DNA from: Granulosicoccus sp.
Lineage (GTDB): Bacteria; Pseudomonadota; Gammaproteobacteria; Granulosicoccales; Granulosicoccaceae
Assembly (NCBI GenBank): GCA_013002205.1
Contig: JABDKN010000071.1
Location: forward strand, 1 to 33,940
Length of the DNA: 33,940 bases
Direction: 5' to 3'
Shown: piece by piece, positions 24,226 to 31,873 of the stretch
Layout: each line of letters starts with the position of its first letter
Numbering within the stretch: position 1 is the stretch's first letter
Notes under the pieces: generated by a model
Seen by the model: only the letters and a program-made list of their open reading frames with translations
The model's database searches: none
Told to the model about the DNA's origin: nothing
Made by a program: the position numbers and the translations under genes

Positions 24226-24870
24226 ATGAATCGCATCAGAGAGCAAATTGAGCAAGCCATCCTGATGGGTGAATTTCCCAGCGGCGCGCGCCTGGATGAA
24301 ACGCAACTGGCCAGTCGCTTTGCCGTGTCACGAACGCCCGTGCGTGAAGCACTCAAGCAACTGGTTGCTTCCGGACTGCTGGAACACAGACCCAACCGTG
24401 GCGTATTCGTGCGCACGCCCTCTGTACAGGAACTGCTGGAAATGTTCGAAGTCATGGCCGAACTGGAAGCCTTTTGCGGCTCTCTGGCTGCACGCCGGGT
24501 TAATGATGAGGACATGCTGTCGCTGCGTGAACTCACTGCAGCGTGTGAACGGGCAATGCAATCCGGTGACTGTGATCGCTATTACCGCGCCAACGAACAG
24601 CTGCACAACGAGGTGTACCGGCTGTCGGGCAATCACTACCTGGCACGTCAGGCCGCGGCCCTGCACAAGCGCCTGCAACCCTACCGCCGCCTGCAGCTCC
24701 GCGTACCCTACCGTATGCGTCAGTCGATGAACGAACATCGCATCATCGTCGACGCCATCTGTCGCGGCGATGCCGACGCCGCGTCCAGTGCGATTCGCGC
24801 ACATATTGCGATTCAAGGTGAAAAATTCAATGACCTGGTCGCAGACCTGCAGCTTTGCGCGGCGGTGTGA
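24226..24870 (+). CDS. matR: GntR/FCD-family regulator of malonate genes
   Basis: A 214-aa regulator. The N-terminal winged helix spans residues about 1-65 (IREQIEQAILMGEFPSGARL, FAVSRTPVREALKQL, GLLEHRPNRGVFV). The C-terminal all-helical FCD ligand domain has the expected metal/ligand residues (YYRANEQLHNEVYRLSGN, NEHRIIVDAICRGDADAA). It is divergent from matP, with two TTGTATACAA-type sites between them. Family knowledge and placement suggest it represses or activates matPQMAB in response to malonate. The ATG at 24226 has only a weak ribosome-binding site. Confidence 0.92.
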   Translation: MNRIREQIEQAILMGEFPSGARLDETQLASRFAVSRTPVREALKQLVASGLLEHRPNRGVFVRTPSVQELLEMFEVMAELEAFCGSLAARRVNDEDMLSLRELTAACERAMQSGDCDRYYRANEQLHNEVYRLSGNHYLARQAAALHKRLQPYRRLQLRVPYRMRQSMNEHRIIVDAICRGDADAASSAIRAHIAIQGEKFNDLVADLQLCAAV

Positions 24871-24875
24871 GAGGT

Positions 24876-25754
24876 CTATGAGCGCACATCACGGCTTGCC
24901 AGACGACGTTCCAGCCAGCGTACTGCTGCCGAGACGATCAGTATCAATACCAGGTACTCCAGTATCAACACTGTATAGGTTTCCAGCGGTCGGTACTCAG
25001 CCGTGACCAGTTCATTGGCACGTCGAGTCAGTTCTTCCATGCCGATGACGGACACCAGCGACGACATCTTGAGCATGTAGACGAGCTGATTACCCAAGGG
25101 TGGAAGCACTCGCCTGAGTGCTTGCGGCAACACCACGTAACGCATCCGATCGATGTACCCCAAGCCGAGAGAGTCTGAGGCCTCGAGCTGGCCACGATCG
25201 ATCGACTGGATACCTGCGCGAAAGATTTCCGCCTCGAATGCACTGTCGGACAACGCCAGCGCCAGCACCCCTGCCCAGAAGACATTGATGGCAATTCCCA
25301 TCATGATCGGCAGGCCGTAGTAGACCCAGAGGATGAGGACCAGTAGCGGAACCGCCCTGATGATTTCGACGTAGACTTTATTGAAGCCGCGAGCGATGGG
25401 GTTGCGGGACAGGGCAGGCAAGGCGACCAGCAAGCCGATCACCACCGAAATGACAATCGCTGTCATCGACAGCAGTATCGTGTACTTCAAGCCACCGAGC
25501 ATGAATTTGAGGTTGGCCTGACCAGCCGGTGTCAGCGGCGATACCACATACCATTGCAATTGACCGGCACAGCCAGTGAGCAGCAGCGACAGTGCCAGCA
25601 GGCCCGGCCACAGCCGAAGCCGAAGCCGAAGCCGAAGCCACAGCCGAAGCGGAACGCGGGCGCGGTCCCTGGCGCGGACGCCGTCGCGGACGCCGTCGCG
25701 GGCATAGTCGCGGCCGCGGTCGCGATGGCCGGACACTTTCAGCATGGCAGTCAT
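24876..25754 (-). CDS. Polar amino-acid ABC transporter permease with unusual Arg-rich N-terminal extension
   Basis: A 292-aa HisM/GltK-type permease. After about residue 80 it is ordinary: GGLKYTILLSMTAIVIS, EIIRAVPLLVLILWVYYGLP, and the EAA loop EASDSLGLGYIDRMRYVVLPQALRRVLPP. Just before lies LLALSLLLTGCAGQ, a lipobox-like hydrophobic segment that I recall from related permeases. The first 50 residues are odd: HRDRGRDYARDGVRDGV and an LRLWLRLRLR stretch, encoded by hexamer and 12-mer repeats. I take ATG 25754, which shares one base with the ATPase stop (TGATG); no later start avoids the repeats. It probably works with the divergent binding-protein-like gene. Confidence 0.85.
   Translation of the reverse strand: MTAMLKVSGHRDRGRDYARDGVRDGVRARDRARVPLRLWLRLRLRLRLWPGLLALSLLLTGCAGQLQWYVVSPLTPAGQANLKFMLGGLKYTILLSMTAIVISVVIGLLVALPALSRNPIARGFNKVYVEIIRAVPLLVLILWVYYGLPIMMGIAINVFWAGVLALALSDSAFEAEIFRAGIQSIDRGQLEASDSLGLGYIDRMRYVVLPQALRRVLPPLGNQLVYMLKMSSLVSVIGMEELTRRANELVTAEYRPLETYTVLILEYLVLILIVSAAVRWLERRLASRDVRS
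25608..25649. repeat. Hexanucleotide repeat inside the permease gene
   Basis: Seven 6-bp units in a row: CCACAG, four CCGAAG, CCACAG, CCGAAG. On the minus strand they encode alternating Leu-Arg/Leu-Trp. Unit number changes would keep the reading frame. Confidence 0.85.
25675..25698. repeat. Two tandem 12-mers (CGGACGCCGTCG) inside the permease gene
   Basis: Two exact copies in direct tandem, encoding the RDGV RDGV repeat on the minus strand; they precede the hexamer array in the protein. Confidence 0.85.
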
Positions 25755-26494
25755 CAATGTTGCAGGATCTGTTGCAGGAAGGTGCGGCCGCGCTCGGTTC
25801 GGGGACTGGAAAAGAACTCCGCTGGCGATGACTGCTCCACGACACGACCGCCGTCCATGAACACCATGGTGTCGGCAACCTGCCGGGCGAATCCCATCTC
25901 ATGAGTAACCACCATCATGGTCATACCGGTATCCGCCAGCTCGACCATGACATCCAGTACCTCGGAAATCATTTCAGGATCCAGTGCGGATGTGGGTTCG
26001 TCAAACAGCATGATCTTCGGCTCCATGCACAGACTGCGGGCAATCGCCACACGCTGTTGTTGCCCACCGGAGAGTTGACCGGGAAATTTGTCCGCCTGTT
26101 CCGGAATTCTCACGCGTTCCAGATAGCGGCGAGCCAACCCGGTTGCTTCTTCGCGCGACAGCTTGCGTGCCCGCATCGGTCCCAGTGTGAGGTTATCCAG
26201 CACGGACAGATGCGGAAACAGATTAAACTGCTGAAAGACCATACCGACATCCGTGCGGGCTGAGCGCAATGCCTTTCTGTTCCCGCCCAGCTCGACTCCG
26301 TTGACGAATACCTGGCCGGCATCGTGTCGCTCAAGCTGATTGACGCAGCGAATCAAGGTGGATTTACCCGAACCTGAAGGACCGCAGATGACCATGCGCT
26401 CACCCACTGCCACGCTCAGGGAGACGTCGCTCAGTGCCTGGAAATCACCGAAGAACTTGGCCAGATTGAGAATTCTGATGATGGGTTCGGACAT
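25754..26494 (-). CDS. Polar amino-acid ABC transporter ATP-binding protein
   Basis: A 246-aa ATPase of the GlnQ/HisP type. Walker A is GPSGSGKST (38-46), the Q-loop VFQQFNLFPHL (86-96), the signature LSGGQQQR (141-148), Walker B IMLFDEPTSALDP, and the switch His in VTHEMGFARQ. The start at 26494 (MSEPIIRIL) is chosen by alignment with the family; upstream codons look non-coding. It has no obvious Shine-Dalgarno. It overlaps the permease gene and is divergent from the binding-protein-like gene, with a 97-nt shared promoter region. Confidence 0.94.
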   Translation of the reverse strand: MSEPIIRILNLAKFFGDFQALSDVSLSVAVGERMVICGPSGSGKSTLIRCVNQLERHDAGQVFVNGVELGGNRKALRSARTDVGMVFQQFNLFPHLSVLDNLTLGPMRARKLSREEATGLARRYLERVRIPEQADKFPGQLSGGQQQRVAIARSLCMEPKIMLFDEPTSALDPEMISEVLDVMVELADTGMTMMVVTHEMGFARQVADTMVFMDGGRVVEQSSPAEFFSSPRTERGRTFLQQILQH

Positions 26495-26591
26495 GGATGG
26501 AGTGTAGCTCAGTCCTGAGACTCGCAAAAACCAACCGCCGATAGTGTGACAGTGGGTATACTCCGAGCTATCACACGCGCGAGTCGACGTC
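26495..26591. promoter_or_regulatory. Divergent promoter region between the ABC ATPase and the PheC-like gene
   Basis: It contains GTGTGA (26544-26549) and TCACAC (26571-26576) as an inverted repeat around TATACT (26557-26562), which looks like a -10 reading right. No convincing -35 is seen, so activation by a bound protein is plausible. Confidence 0.3.
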
Positions 26592-27413
26592 ATGTTGCAG
26601 ACCATCCACAACACGCTCTATCGCAGGGTAAACATTCCGTTCATCGCGGCGTTGTCTGCCCTGGCATTGTCGACGATGCCGGTGGTGCCTGCTGCGGCAG
26701 CGGATTCGATGCTCACCGATATCCTGGCAAACGGCAAGCTCAAGGTGGGCACTACCGGCGACTGGGATCCGATGACACTCAAGGACCCTGCCACCAACAG
26801 TTACAAAGGCTATGACATCGATGTGGTGACCCAGCTGGCGCAAGATCTGGAAGTGGAGCTTGAACTGGTTCCAACTGACTGGAAAACACTGGTCAATGGT
26901 GTCACCGCTGGCAAGTATCACATGACCGGCAGTGCTTCAGTCAGTGCAAGTCGAGCCAAGGCAGCCGGTTATACCGAAAGCTACTTCTCCCTGAATACGG
27001 TACCGCTGACGCTCCAGAAGAATGCGGAACGCTTTCGCGACTGGGCAGATCTGGACAAGCCGGAGGTTACGGTCGCCGCCACCCTGGGAACCACACAGGA
27101 ACAACAGGTAAAGAGCTTCTTTCCCAGCGCACAGCATAAGATCATCGAGGCGCCTGCCCGGGATTTCCAGGAAGTGCTTGCCGGGCGCGCCGATGCGCAT
27201 ATAACCTCGAATGTGGAAGCATACAAACTGGTGGAGAAGTACCCCACTTTGATGGTGGTGCCTGTCAGCCAGGCCCGGGCGCGCACCCCGATTGCCATGC
27301 TGGTTCCGCAGGACGATCAGATCTGGATCAATTACCTGAACACCTGGATCAAACTGCAGAAAGAGCGCGGATTCTTCGATGAACTTGCCATCAAGTGGCA
27401 ACTCGCGAACTAA
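26592..27413 (+). CDS. Periplasmic binding-protein-fold protein: amino-acid ABC binding protein or cyclohexadienyl dehydratase (PheC-like)
   Basis: A 273-aa exported protein (signal peptide cleaved near AAAA, about residue 36). The fold is SBP type 3: LTDILANGKLKVGTTGDWDPM, YKGYDIDVVTQLAQDL. It can be read in line with Pseudomonas aeruginosa PheC. PheC has LDRILESGVLRVATTGDY where this has LTDILANGKLKVGTTGDW. Glu209 (SNVEAYKL) falls on the catalytic Glu173 of PheC (DAIEARLQ). PheC makes phenylpyruvate from prephenate in the periplasm. The next gene encodes an aromatic/aspartate aminotransferase, which fits that role. The divergent genes encode an amino-acid ABC permease and ATPase, which fits a binding-protein role. 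I cannot choose from sequence alone. Confidence 0.8.
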   Translation: MLQTIHNTLYRRVNIPFIAALSALALSTMPVVPAAAADSMLTDILANGKLKVGTTGDWDPMTLKDPATNSYKGYDIDVVTQLAQDLEVELELVPTDWKTLVNGVTAGKYHMTGSASVSASRAKAAGYTESYFSLNTVPLTLQKNAERFRDWADLDKPEVTVAATLGTTQEQQVKSFFPSAQHKIIEAPARDFQEVLAGRADAHITSNVEAYKLVEKYPTLMVVPVSQARARTPIAMLVPQDDQIWINYLNTWIKLQKERGFFDELAIKWQLAN

Positions 27414-27439
27414 ACACTCAGGTAAACGAGCACAAGCAT

Positions 27440-28630
27440 ATGTTTGAAGCACTACAGGAACCCAGGCCCGATGCCATCCTCGGTCTGATGGCGGCGTTCA
27501 GGGCTGACACCCGCACCGACAAACTCGACCTGGGCGTCGGCATCTACAAGGATTCGGCAGGCGAGACCCCGGTCATGCGGGCCGTCAAATCGGCTGAACG
27601 GAAATTGCTTGAGTCGCAGCAAACCAAGGCCTATGTGGCACCGATCGGCAGCCCCGCTTTCTGCGCTGCGATGATTACCCAGGTGTTTGGCAAGGAGGCT
27701 GACCTGACACGCCTGCGTGCCGCACAATCGGTGGGCGGCAGTGGTGCATTGCGGGTACTGGCTGACCTGATGAAACAGGGACGACCGGAGGCCGATATGT
27801 GGGTGTCCGATCCGACATGGCCAAACCACGTACCGCTGCTCAGTGCGGCAGGCTACACACTGCACAGCTATCCGTACTACGATGCAGCCAGCGGCCAGGT
27901 CGATGTCGAGGCGATGCTGGCAGCGCTGGGCAAGGCTAAACGCGGCGACATCGTGGTCTTGCACGGCTGCTGCCACAATCCCACGGGTGCCGACCTGACG
28001 ATCCAGGACTGGTCGCGCGTCATCACCGTGCTGCAGGACAACGATCTGTTCCCGCTGGTCGACCTGGCTTACCAGGGATTCGGTGACGGACTGGAGGAGG
28101 ATGCAGCGGCCGTGCGGCTGATGGCCAGCAAGCTGCCCGAGATGGTCGTTGCCGCCAGTTGCTCGAAAAATCTGGGACTGTATCGCGAGCGCGTCGGTGC
28201 TGCGATGTTGCTGGCCAGGAACGAGTCGGAAGCCACCCGGGCCCTGGGCCGACTGGGCGGTGTCATTCGTGCCAACTATTCCATGCCACCAGACCATGGC
28301 GCGAATGCAACCGAGATCGTCTTGAGTGATGCTGCGCTGAATGCGCAGTGGCGGGAGGAACTGGAAGCCATGCGGTGTCGCATGGTCACTTTGCGCCAGG
28401 CCTTCAGTGAGGCCATGCGCAAGCGCTCCAATTCCGATCGATTCGACTACATCACCCGACAGAAAGGCATGTTCAGTCGTCTGCCGCTGTCGACGGCTCA
28501 GCTGGACGCGCTGCGCGACGATTACGGTATCTACATCGTCGGTGATGGACGTATCAATGTCGCCGGACTGCCCGAGCAGGGCATGGAAAAACTGGCGGAT
28601 GCCATCTGCTGCGTACTGGCAGACCACTAG
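27440..28630 (+). CDS. Aromatic-amino-acid/aspartate aminotransferase (class I)
   Basis: A 396-aa PLP enzyme of the AspC/TyrB subgroup; start 27440 gives exactly the subgroup's usual length (MFEALQEPRPDAILGL). An upstream in-frame start at 27395 would overlap the previous gene. LGVGIYKDSAGETPVM, GGSGALRVLADL, HGCCHNPTGADL (Asn180), DLAYQGFGDG (Tyr211), the PLP lysine Lys243 in SCSKNLGLYRERVG, and GRINVAGL near the C-terminus are all intact. It transfers amino groups between glutamate and phenylpyruvate, hydroxyphenylpyruvate or oxaloacetate. It follows the PheC-like gene by 26 nt and is probably cotranscribed. Confidence 0.92.
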   Translation: MFEALQEPRPDAILGLMAAFRADTRTDKLDLGVGIYKDSAGETPVMRAVKSAERKLLESQQTKAYVAPIGSPAFCAAMITQVFGKEADLTRLRAAQSVGGSGALRVLADLMKQGRPEADMWVSDPTWPNHVPLLSAAGYTLHSYPYYDAASGQVDVEAMLAALGKAKRGDIVVLHGCCHNPTGADLTIQDWSRVITVLQDNDLFPLVDLAYQGFGDGLEEDAAAVRLMASKLPEMVVAASCSKNLGLYRERVGAAMLLARNESEATRALGRLGGVIRANYSMPPDHGANATEIVLSDAALNAQWREELEAMRCRMVTLRQAFSEAMRKRSNSDRFDYITRQKGMFSRLPLSTAQLDALRDDYGIYIVGDGRINVAGLPEQGMEKLADAICCVLADH

Positions 28631-28645
28631 CCTGGATCACCAGGC
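28630..28645. repeat. Small hairpin at the aminotransferase stop
   Basis: GCCTGG, ATCA loop, CCAGGC: a perfect 6-bp stem directly behind the stop codon. No T tract follows. Confidence 0.35.
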
Positions 28646-28681
28646 AGTTGCAACGGCATCTGCTCCGAGGGTGGACGTGTT

Positions 28682-28693
28682 TGTGATATCACA
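28682..28693. promoter_or_regulatory. Perfect palindrome TGTGATATCACA upstream of tctC
   Basis: A 12-bp perfect palindrome immediately upstream of the candidate -35 at 28704. Its arms match a CRP-like half site, but the spacing (2 nt instead of 6) excludes a normal CRP site. A GntR- or similar-type regulator is possible; no such gene lies beside it. Confidence 0.45.
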
Positions 28694-28703
28694 GCACAAT
28701 GAG

Positions 28704-28732
28704 TTGTCCTATTGATCAACAACGCCGATAAT
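28704..28732 (+). promoter_or_regulatory. Candidate promoter of the tctCBA operon
   Basis: TTGTCC (28704-28709), 17 bp, GATAAT (28727-28732), reading right. The palindrome TTGATCAA (28712-28719) lies in the spacer. This implies a leader of about 100 nt before tctC. Confidence 0.5.
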
Positions 28733-28799
28733 GCCCCGGTACGATCGGCGTAAGGCCGCTCGACATCGCGACTGTGACCTCGAGGATACCGTCCCGTAG

Positions 28800-29813
28800 T
28801 TGGTTGACCATCGCGATTCTACGAACCCATTGGAGAGAGAATGGAATAAGACTCATACGACAAGACTGGCTGCAGCCGTATTACTGAGCCTGGGCCTGAG
28901 CAGTGGCCTGCAGGCGGCCGAATGTATAGCACCAGCCAATCCTGGCGGTGGTTGGGACTTCACCTGCCGCTCCATCGGCAAGATCATGTACGACATCAAG
29001 GCGGTGGATTCCCCGATCCAGGTGACCAATATGGCCGGGGCCGGTGGCGGACTTGCCTACACGCACGTTGTCACCGAACGCGCCAACGATGAAGAGTTGA
29101 TCGTGGCGGCCTCCTCTGCCACGGCCACACGACTTGCACAGAATGCCTACGGGGGCATGACTGCAGATCAGGTCCGCTTCCTGGGTGCCATTGGCGCCGA
29201 TCCAGGCGTCATCGTCGTGGCCAAGGACTCACCGTTCCAGTCGCTCACCGACCTGATCGATGCGGTCAAGGCCGATCCTGGCCAGGTGGCGTTTGCCGGC
29301 GGGTCGGCAGTCGGTGGATTCGATCACCTGAAAGTACTCATGGCACTGGGTCGAGCGGGCTTCGACGACATCACCAAGGTCAAATATATTGGCGTGGATG
29401 GCGGTGCTGATGCGATCACGCAGACGATCGGCGGTTTCGCTCAGGCAATGACTGGCGATATATCAGAGATAGTCGGCTTCCTGAAATCCGGTGACGTCCG
29501 GGTACTGGCGTCCTTTACCGAAGAGCGGCTCCCGGGCGAATTCAATGACATCCCCACCGCCAGGGAGCAGGGTATCGATGTGGTGGCGGTCAACTGGCGT
29601 GGCCTGTATGTGCCCAAGGATATTTCCGATGAAGCCTATAACAAGTGGTCAGATGCACTGGCCCAGGTTGCAGCTTCCGATGAATGGGCCGAGCAGATGC
29701 AGGCCAATGGTCTGGCACCGTTCACCAAGGTAGGGACTGAGTTCCAGGGGTATGTCGATGGCGTAATCGAGGAAATCAGGACGCTCTCGAAGGAAATCGG
29801 CGTCATTCAGTAA
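28800..29813 (+). CDS. tctC: Tripartite tricarboxylate transporter substrate-binding protein (start codon problematic)
   Basis: A TctC/Bug-family periplasmic binding protein of about 320 aa. NKTHTTRLAAAVLLSLGL then LQA is a signal peptide. ANPGGGWDFTCRSIGKIM, NMAGAGGGLAYTHV, VRFLGAIGADPGVIVVAKDSPF and AREQGIDVVAVNWRGLYVP are family features. The frame is open from a TTG at 28800, with another TTG at 28830; neither has a good ribosome-binding site. A perfect GGAGAGAGA followed by ATG sits at 28832-28843 but is one base out of frame (it reads ATG GAA TAA). Removing the extra G would give ATG-AAT-AAG, the expected start. I report the open frame; the true start is unresolved. Confidence 0.8.
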   Translation: MVDHRDSTNPLEREWNKTHTTRLAAAVLLSLGLSSGLQAAECIAPANPGGGWDFTCRSIGKIMYDIKAVDSPIQVTNMAGAGGGLAYTHVVTERANDEELIVAASSATATRLAQNAYGGMTADQVRFLGAIGADPGVIVVAKDSPFQSLTDLIDAVKADPGQVAFAGGSAVGGFDHLKVLMALGRAGFDDITKVKYIGVDGGADAITQTIGGFAQAMTGDISEIVGFLKSGDVRVLASFTEERLPGEFNDIPTAREQGIDVVAVNWRGLYVPKDISDEAYNKWSDALAQVAASDEWAEQMQANGLAPFTKVGTEFQGYVDGVIEEIRTLSKEIGVIQ

Positions 29814-29821
29814 GCGCCTGT

Positions 29822-29839
29822 ATTCCCGCCCGGGGGAAT
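29822..29839. repeat. Stem-loop between tctC and tctB
   Basis: ATTCCC, loop GCCCGG, GGGAAT: a perfect 6-bp stem in the 106-nt tctC-tctB gap. Such structures often set higher binding-protein than permease mRNA levels by stabilising the upstream segment. Confidence 0.5.
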
Positions 29840-29919
29840 GCGTCTGCAGTGGCCCGGAGCTGTGCGGTGGTATCGGGCCCCTGCATCCAGAGTGATCCGT
29901 TTAACGTGAGTGCACGACT

Positions 29920-30357
29920 ATGAGTGATCGACTGTTCGGTCTGATTGTCCTGATCGGATCGGTAGCCTATTTCATGGCAGCCGCCAGTATTCCTACCGGT
30001 TTTCTGGTCGACCCGGTCGGTCCCAAACTGTTTCCACGCCTGGTCAGTGGCCTGGCTGCGTTATGCGCATTGTTGATTCTCATCAGGCCCGATGCTGAGC
30101 CTGACTGGCCTGGTACCGGCACCTGGCTCAGATTGCTGCTGGCACTGGCAGTATTGGTGGCCTACGCCTACACGCTCAAACCACTGGGCTTCCTCATCCC
30201 CACCGCCGTGGCATCCGGGGTTCTGAGCTTCCAGATCCGATCGCGTCTGCTGCCTGCCGTACTGACCGGGCTGGGCCTGTCCGTCGGGCTGTTCATACTG
30301 TTCAGGTTCGTACTCGGACTCAGTCTGTTTGCCATACCGCGTACCTGGATGAGCTGA
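29920..30357 (+). CDS. tctB: Tripartite tricarboxylate transporter small membrane subunit
   Basis: A 145-aa protein with four hydrophobic segments (about 6-24, 44-58, 68-90, 110-135). VDPVGPKLFPRLVSG near the N-terminus is the TctB signature. It partners TctA in secondary uptake of carboxylates delivered by TctC. It is followed 10 nt later by tctA. Confidence 0.9.
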   Translation: MSDRLFGLIVLIGSVAYFMAAASIPTGFLVDPVGPKLFPRLVSGLAALCALLILIRPDAEPDWPGTGTWLRLLLALAVLVAYAYTLKPLGFLIPTAVASGVLSFQIRSRLLPAVLTGLGLSVGLFILFRFVLGLSLFAIPRTWMS

Positions 30358-30367
30358 GCGCAACGTC

Positions 30368-31873
30368 ATGGAAACTTTTTCACTGCTGGCTCAGGGCTTT
30401 GCCGTTGCCCTGACCCCGACCACGTTGGCACTGGCCGTCGCCGGCTGCATCATTGGCACCATGGTGGGCGCTCTTCCCGGTCTGGGTCCTTCCAATGGCG
30501 TGGCCATTCTCATACCGCTGGCTTTTTCACTGGGCCTGGACGCCACAGAGGCACTGATCCTGATGACCAGTGTGTACTACGGGGCCATGTATCGTGGTCG
30601 TATCTCCTCGATCCTGTTGAATATACCCGGGGATGAACCGGCGCTGATGACCACACTCGATGGTTATCCGATGGCCAGGGACGGACGCGCCAGCGATGCC
30701 CTGGTACTCTCGGGTGTGGCCTCGTTCGTCGGTGCCCTGCTTGCCACTTTCGGCCTGATGCTGCTGGCCCCCGTACTGGCCAGGGTCGCTTACCTGTTCG
30801 GTCCGGCCGAGTATTTTGCCCTGTATCTACTGGCCTTCTCCACACTGGGAGGCATAGCGTCCGACAACCAGCGTAAAGCAGCTCTGGCGGCCTGTATGGG
30901 ACTGGCGATCGCCATGATCGGCCTGGACAATTCCACCGGTATGAGTCGTTTTACCGGTGGCAACCTGCACCTGATGGACGGCGTCGATTTCCTGGTGGCC
31001 ATCGTGGGCCTGTTTGCCGTCTCTGAGGTCTTCATCTTCATCGAAAGCCATGGCCGCTCCTCCGCGATCGGCGTAAAGCTGGAATCGATCACCATCCCGT
31101 TCAAGGACATCGTGAATACCTTCGGTACCATGTTGCGTTCCACGGTGATCGGATTCGTTGCCGGGATACTGCCGGGCGCCGGTGCGTCGCTCGGCAGTTT
31201 TCTGGCCTACATGAGCGAGAAAGCATGGGTTCGGGACAACAGCCAATTCGGCAAGGGTGATCCGCGGGGTGTGGCAGCTCCGGAGGCGGGCAACAAGGCC
31301 GCAGCAGGCGGTGCACTGGTACCGATGCTCACTCTCGGCGTTCCAGGTTCCAGAACGACAGCAGTTCTGCTGGCTTTGCTGATGACATTGAACATCACGC
31401 CAGGACCCCTGCAATTCACCGAGCGCCCGGAAGTGGTCTGGGGGCTGATGGCCGCACTGCTGATTGCCAATATTGTACTGCTGATCCTCAACGTACCGAT
31501 GGTGCGTATTTTCGTCAAAGTTCTCAGTGTTCCACCCTGGATTTTACTGCCAGGTGCCTGCATGGTTTCGTTCGTCGGCATCTATTCCCTCTCAGGCAGC
31601 TATTTCGACCTGGTTCTGATGATTGTTTTCGGGCTACTGGGCTACTTCCTGCGCAAACTGCACGTGCCTACCGTGCCGATCATTCTGGGTATACTGCTGG
31701 GGAATCACATGGAAGACAGCTTGCGCCGGGCCATGGTCATCTCCGGTGGAGACTGGAAGTACCTGTTTCAGTCTGGCATATCCATTGGTTTCTGGATCGC
31801 CGCAATTATCGGATTTGTCGCACCGGTGTTTCTGCGTAGATTTCTCAAAACCCCGACACCGCATACAACGTGA
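30368..31873 (+). CDS. tctA: Tripartite tricarboxylate transporter large membrane subunit
   Basis: A 501-aa permease with about 12 transmembrane segments. The N-terminal GTMVGALPGLGPSNGVAILIPLAF and YYGAMYRGRISSILLNIPGDEPALMTTLDGYPMA are diagnostic. A second motif, GILPGAGASLGSFLAY, and GVPGSRTTAVLLALLM follow. Its stop overlaps the GTG start of the next gene by 4 nt (GTGA), so the downstream pair is part of the same operon. The substrate is unknown; the family carries citrate, tartrate, phthalate, glutamate and others. Confidence 0.94.
   Translation: METFSLLAQGFAVALTPTTLALAVAGCIIGTMVGALPGLGPSNGVAILIPLAFSLGLDATEALILMTSVYYGAMYRGRISSILLNIPGDEPALMTTLDGYPMARDGRASDALVLSGVASFVGALLATFGLMLLAPVLARVAYLFGPAEYFALYLLAFSTLGGIASDNQRKAALAACMGLAIAMIGLDNSTGMSRFTGGNLHLMDGVDFLVAIVGLFAVSEVFIFIESHGRSSAIGVKLESITIPFKDIVNTFGTMLRSTVIGFVAGILPGAGASLGSFLAYMSEKAWVRDNSQFGKGDPRGVAAPEAGNKAAAGGALVPMLTLGVPGSRTTAVLLALLMTLNITPGPLQFTERPEVVWGLMAALLIANIVLLILNVPMVRIFVKVLSVPPWILLPGACMVSFVGIYSLSGSYFDLVLMIVFGLLGYFLRKLHVPTVPIILGILLGNHMEDSLRRAMVISGGDWKYLFQSGISIGFWIAAIIGFVAPVFLRRFLKTPTPHTT

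Noticed and set aside
25608-25649. CRISPR-like array
   Set aside because: Units are contiguous 6-mers with no spacers and lie inside a coding frame.
27452-28627. 391-codon open frame antisense to the aminotransferase gene
   Set aside because: It is an antisense shadow of a GC-rich gene with complete PLP motifs; the translation shows no domain and is rich in His/Gln/Arg.
28682-28693. CRP site
   Set aside because: The arms match TGTGA/TCACA but the spacer is 2 nt instead of 6, so I kept it only as a palindrome of unknown binder.
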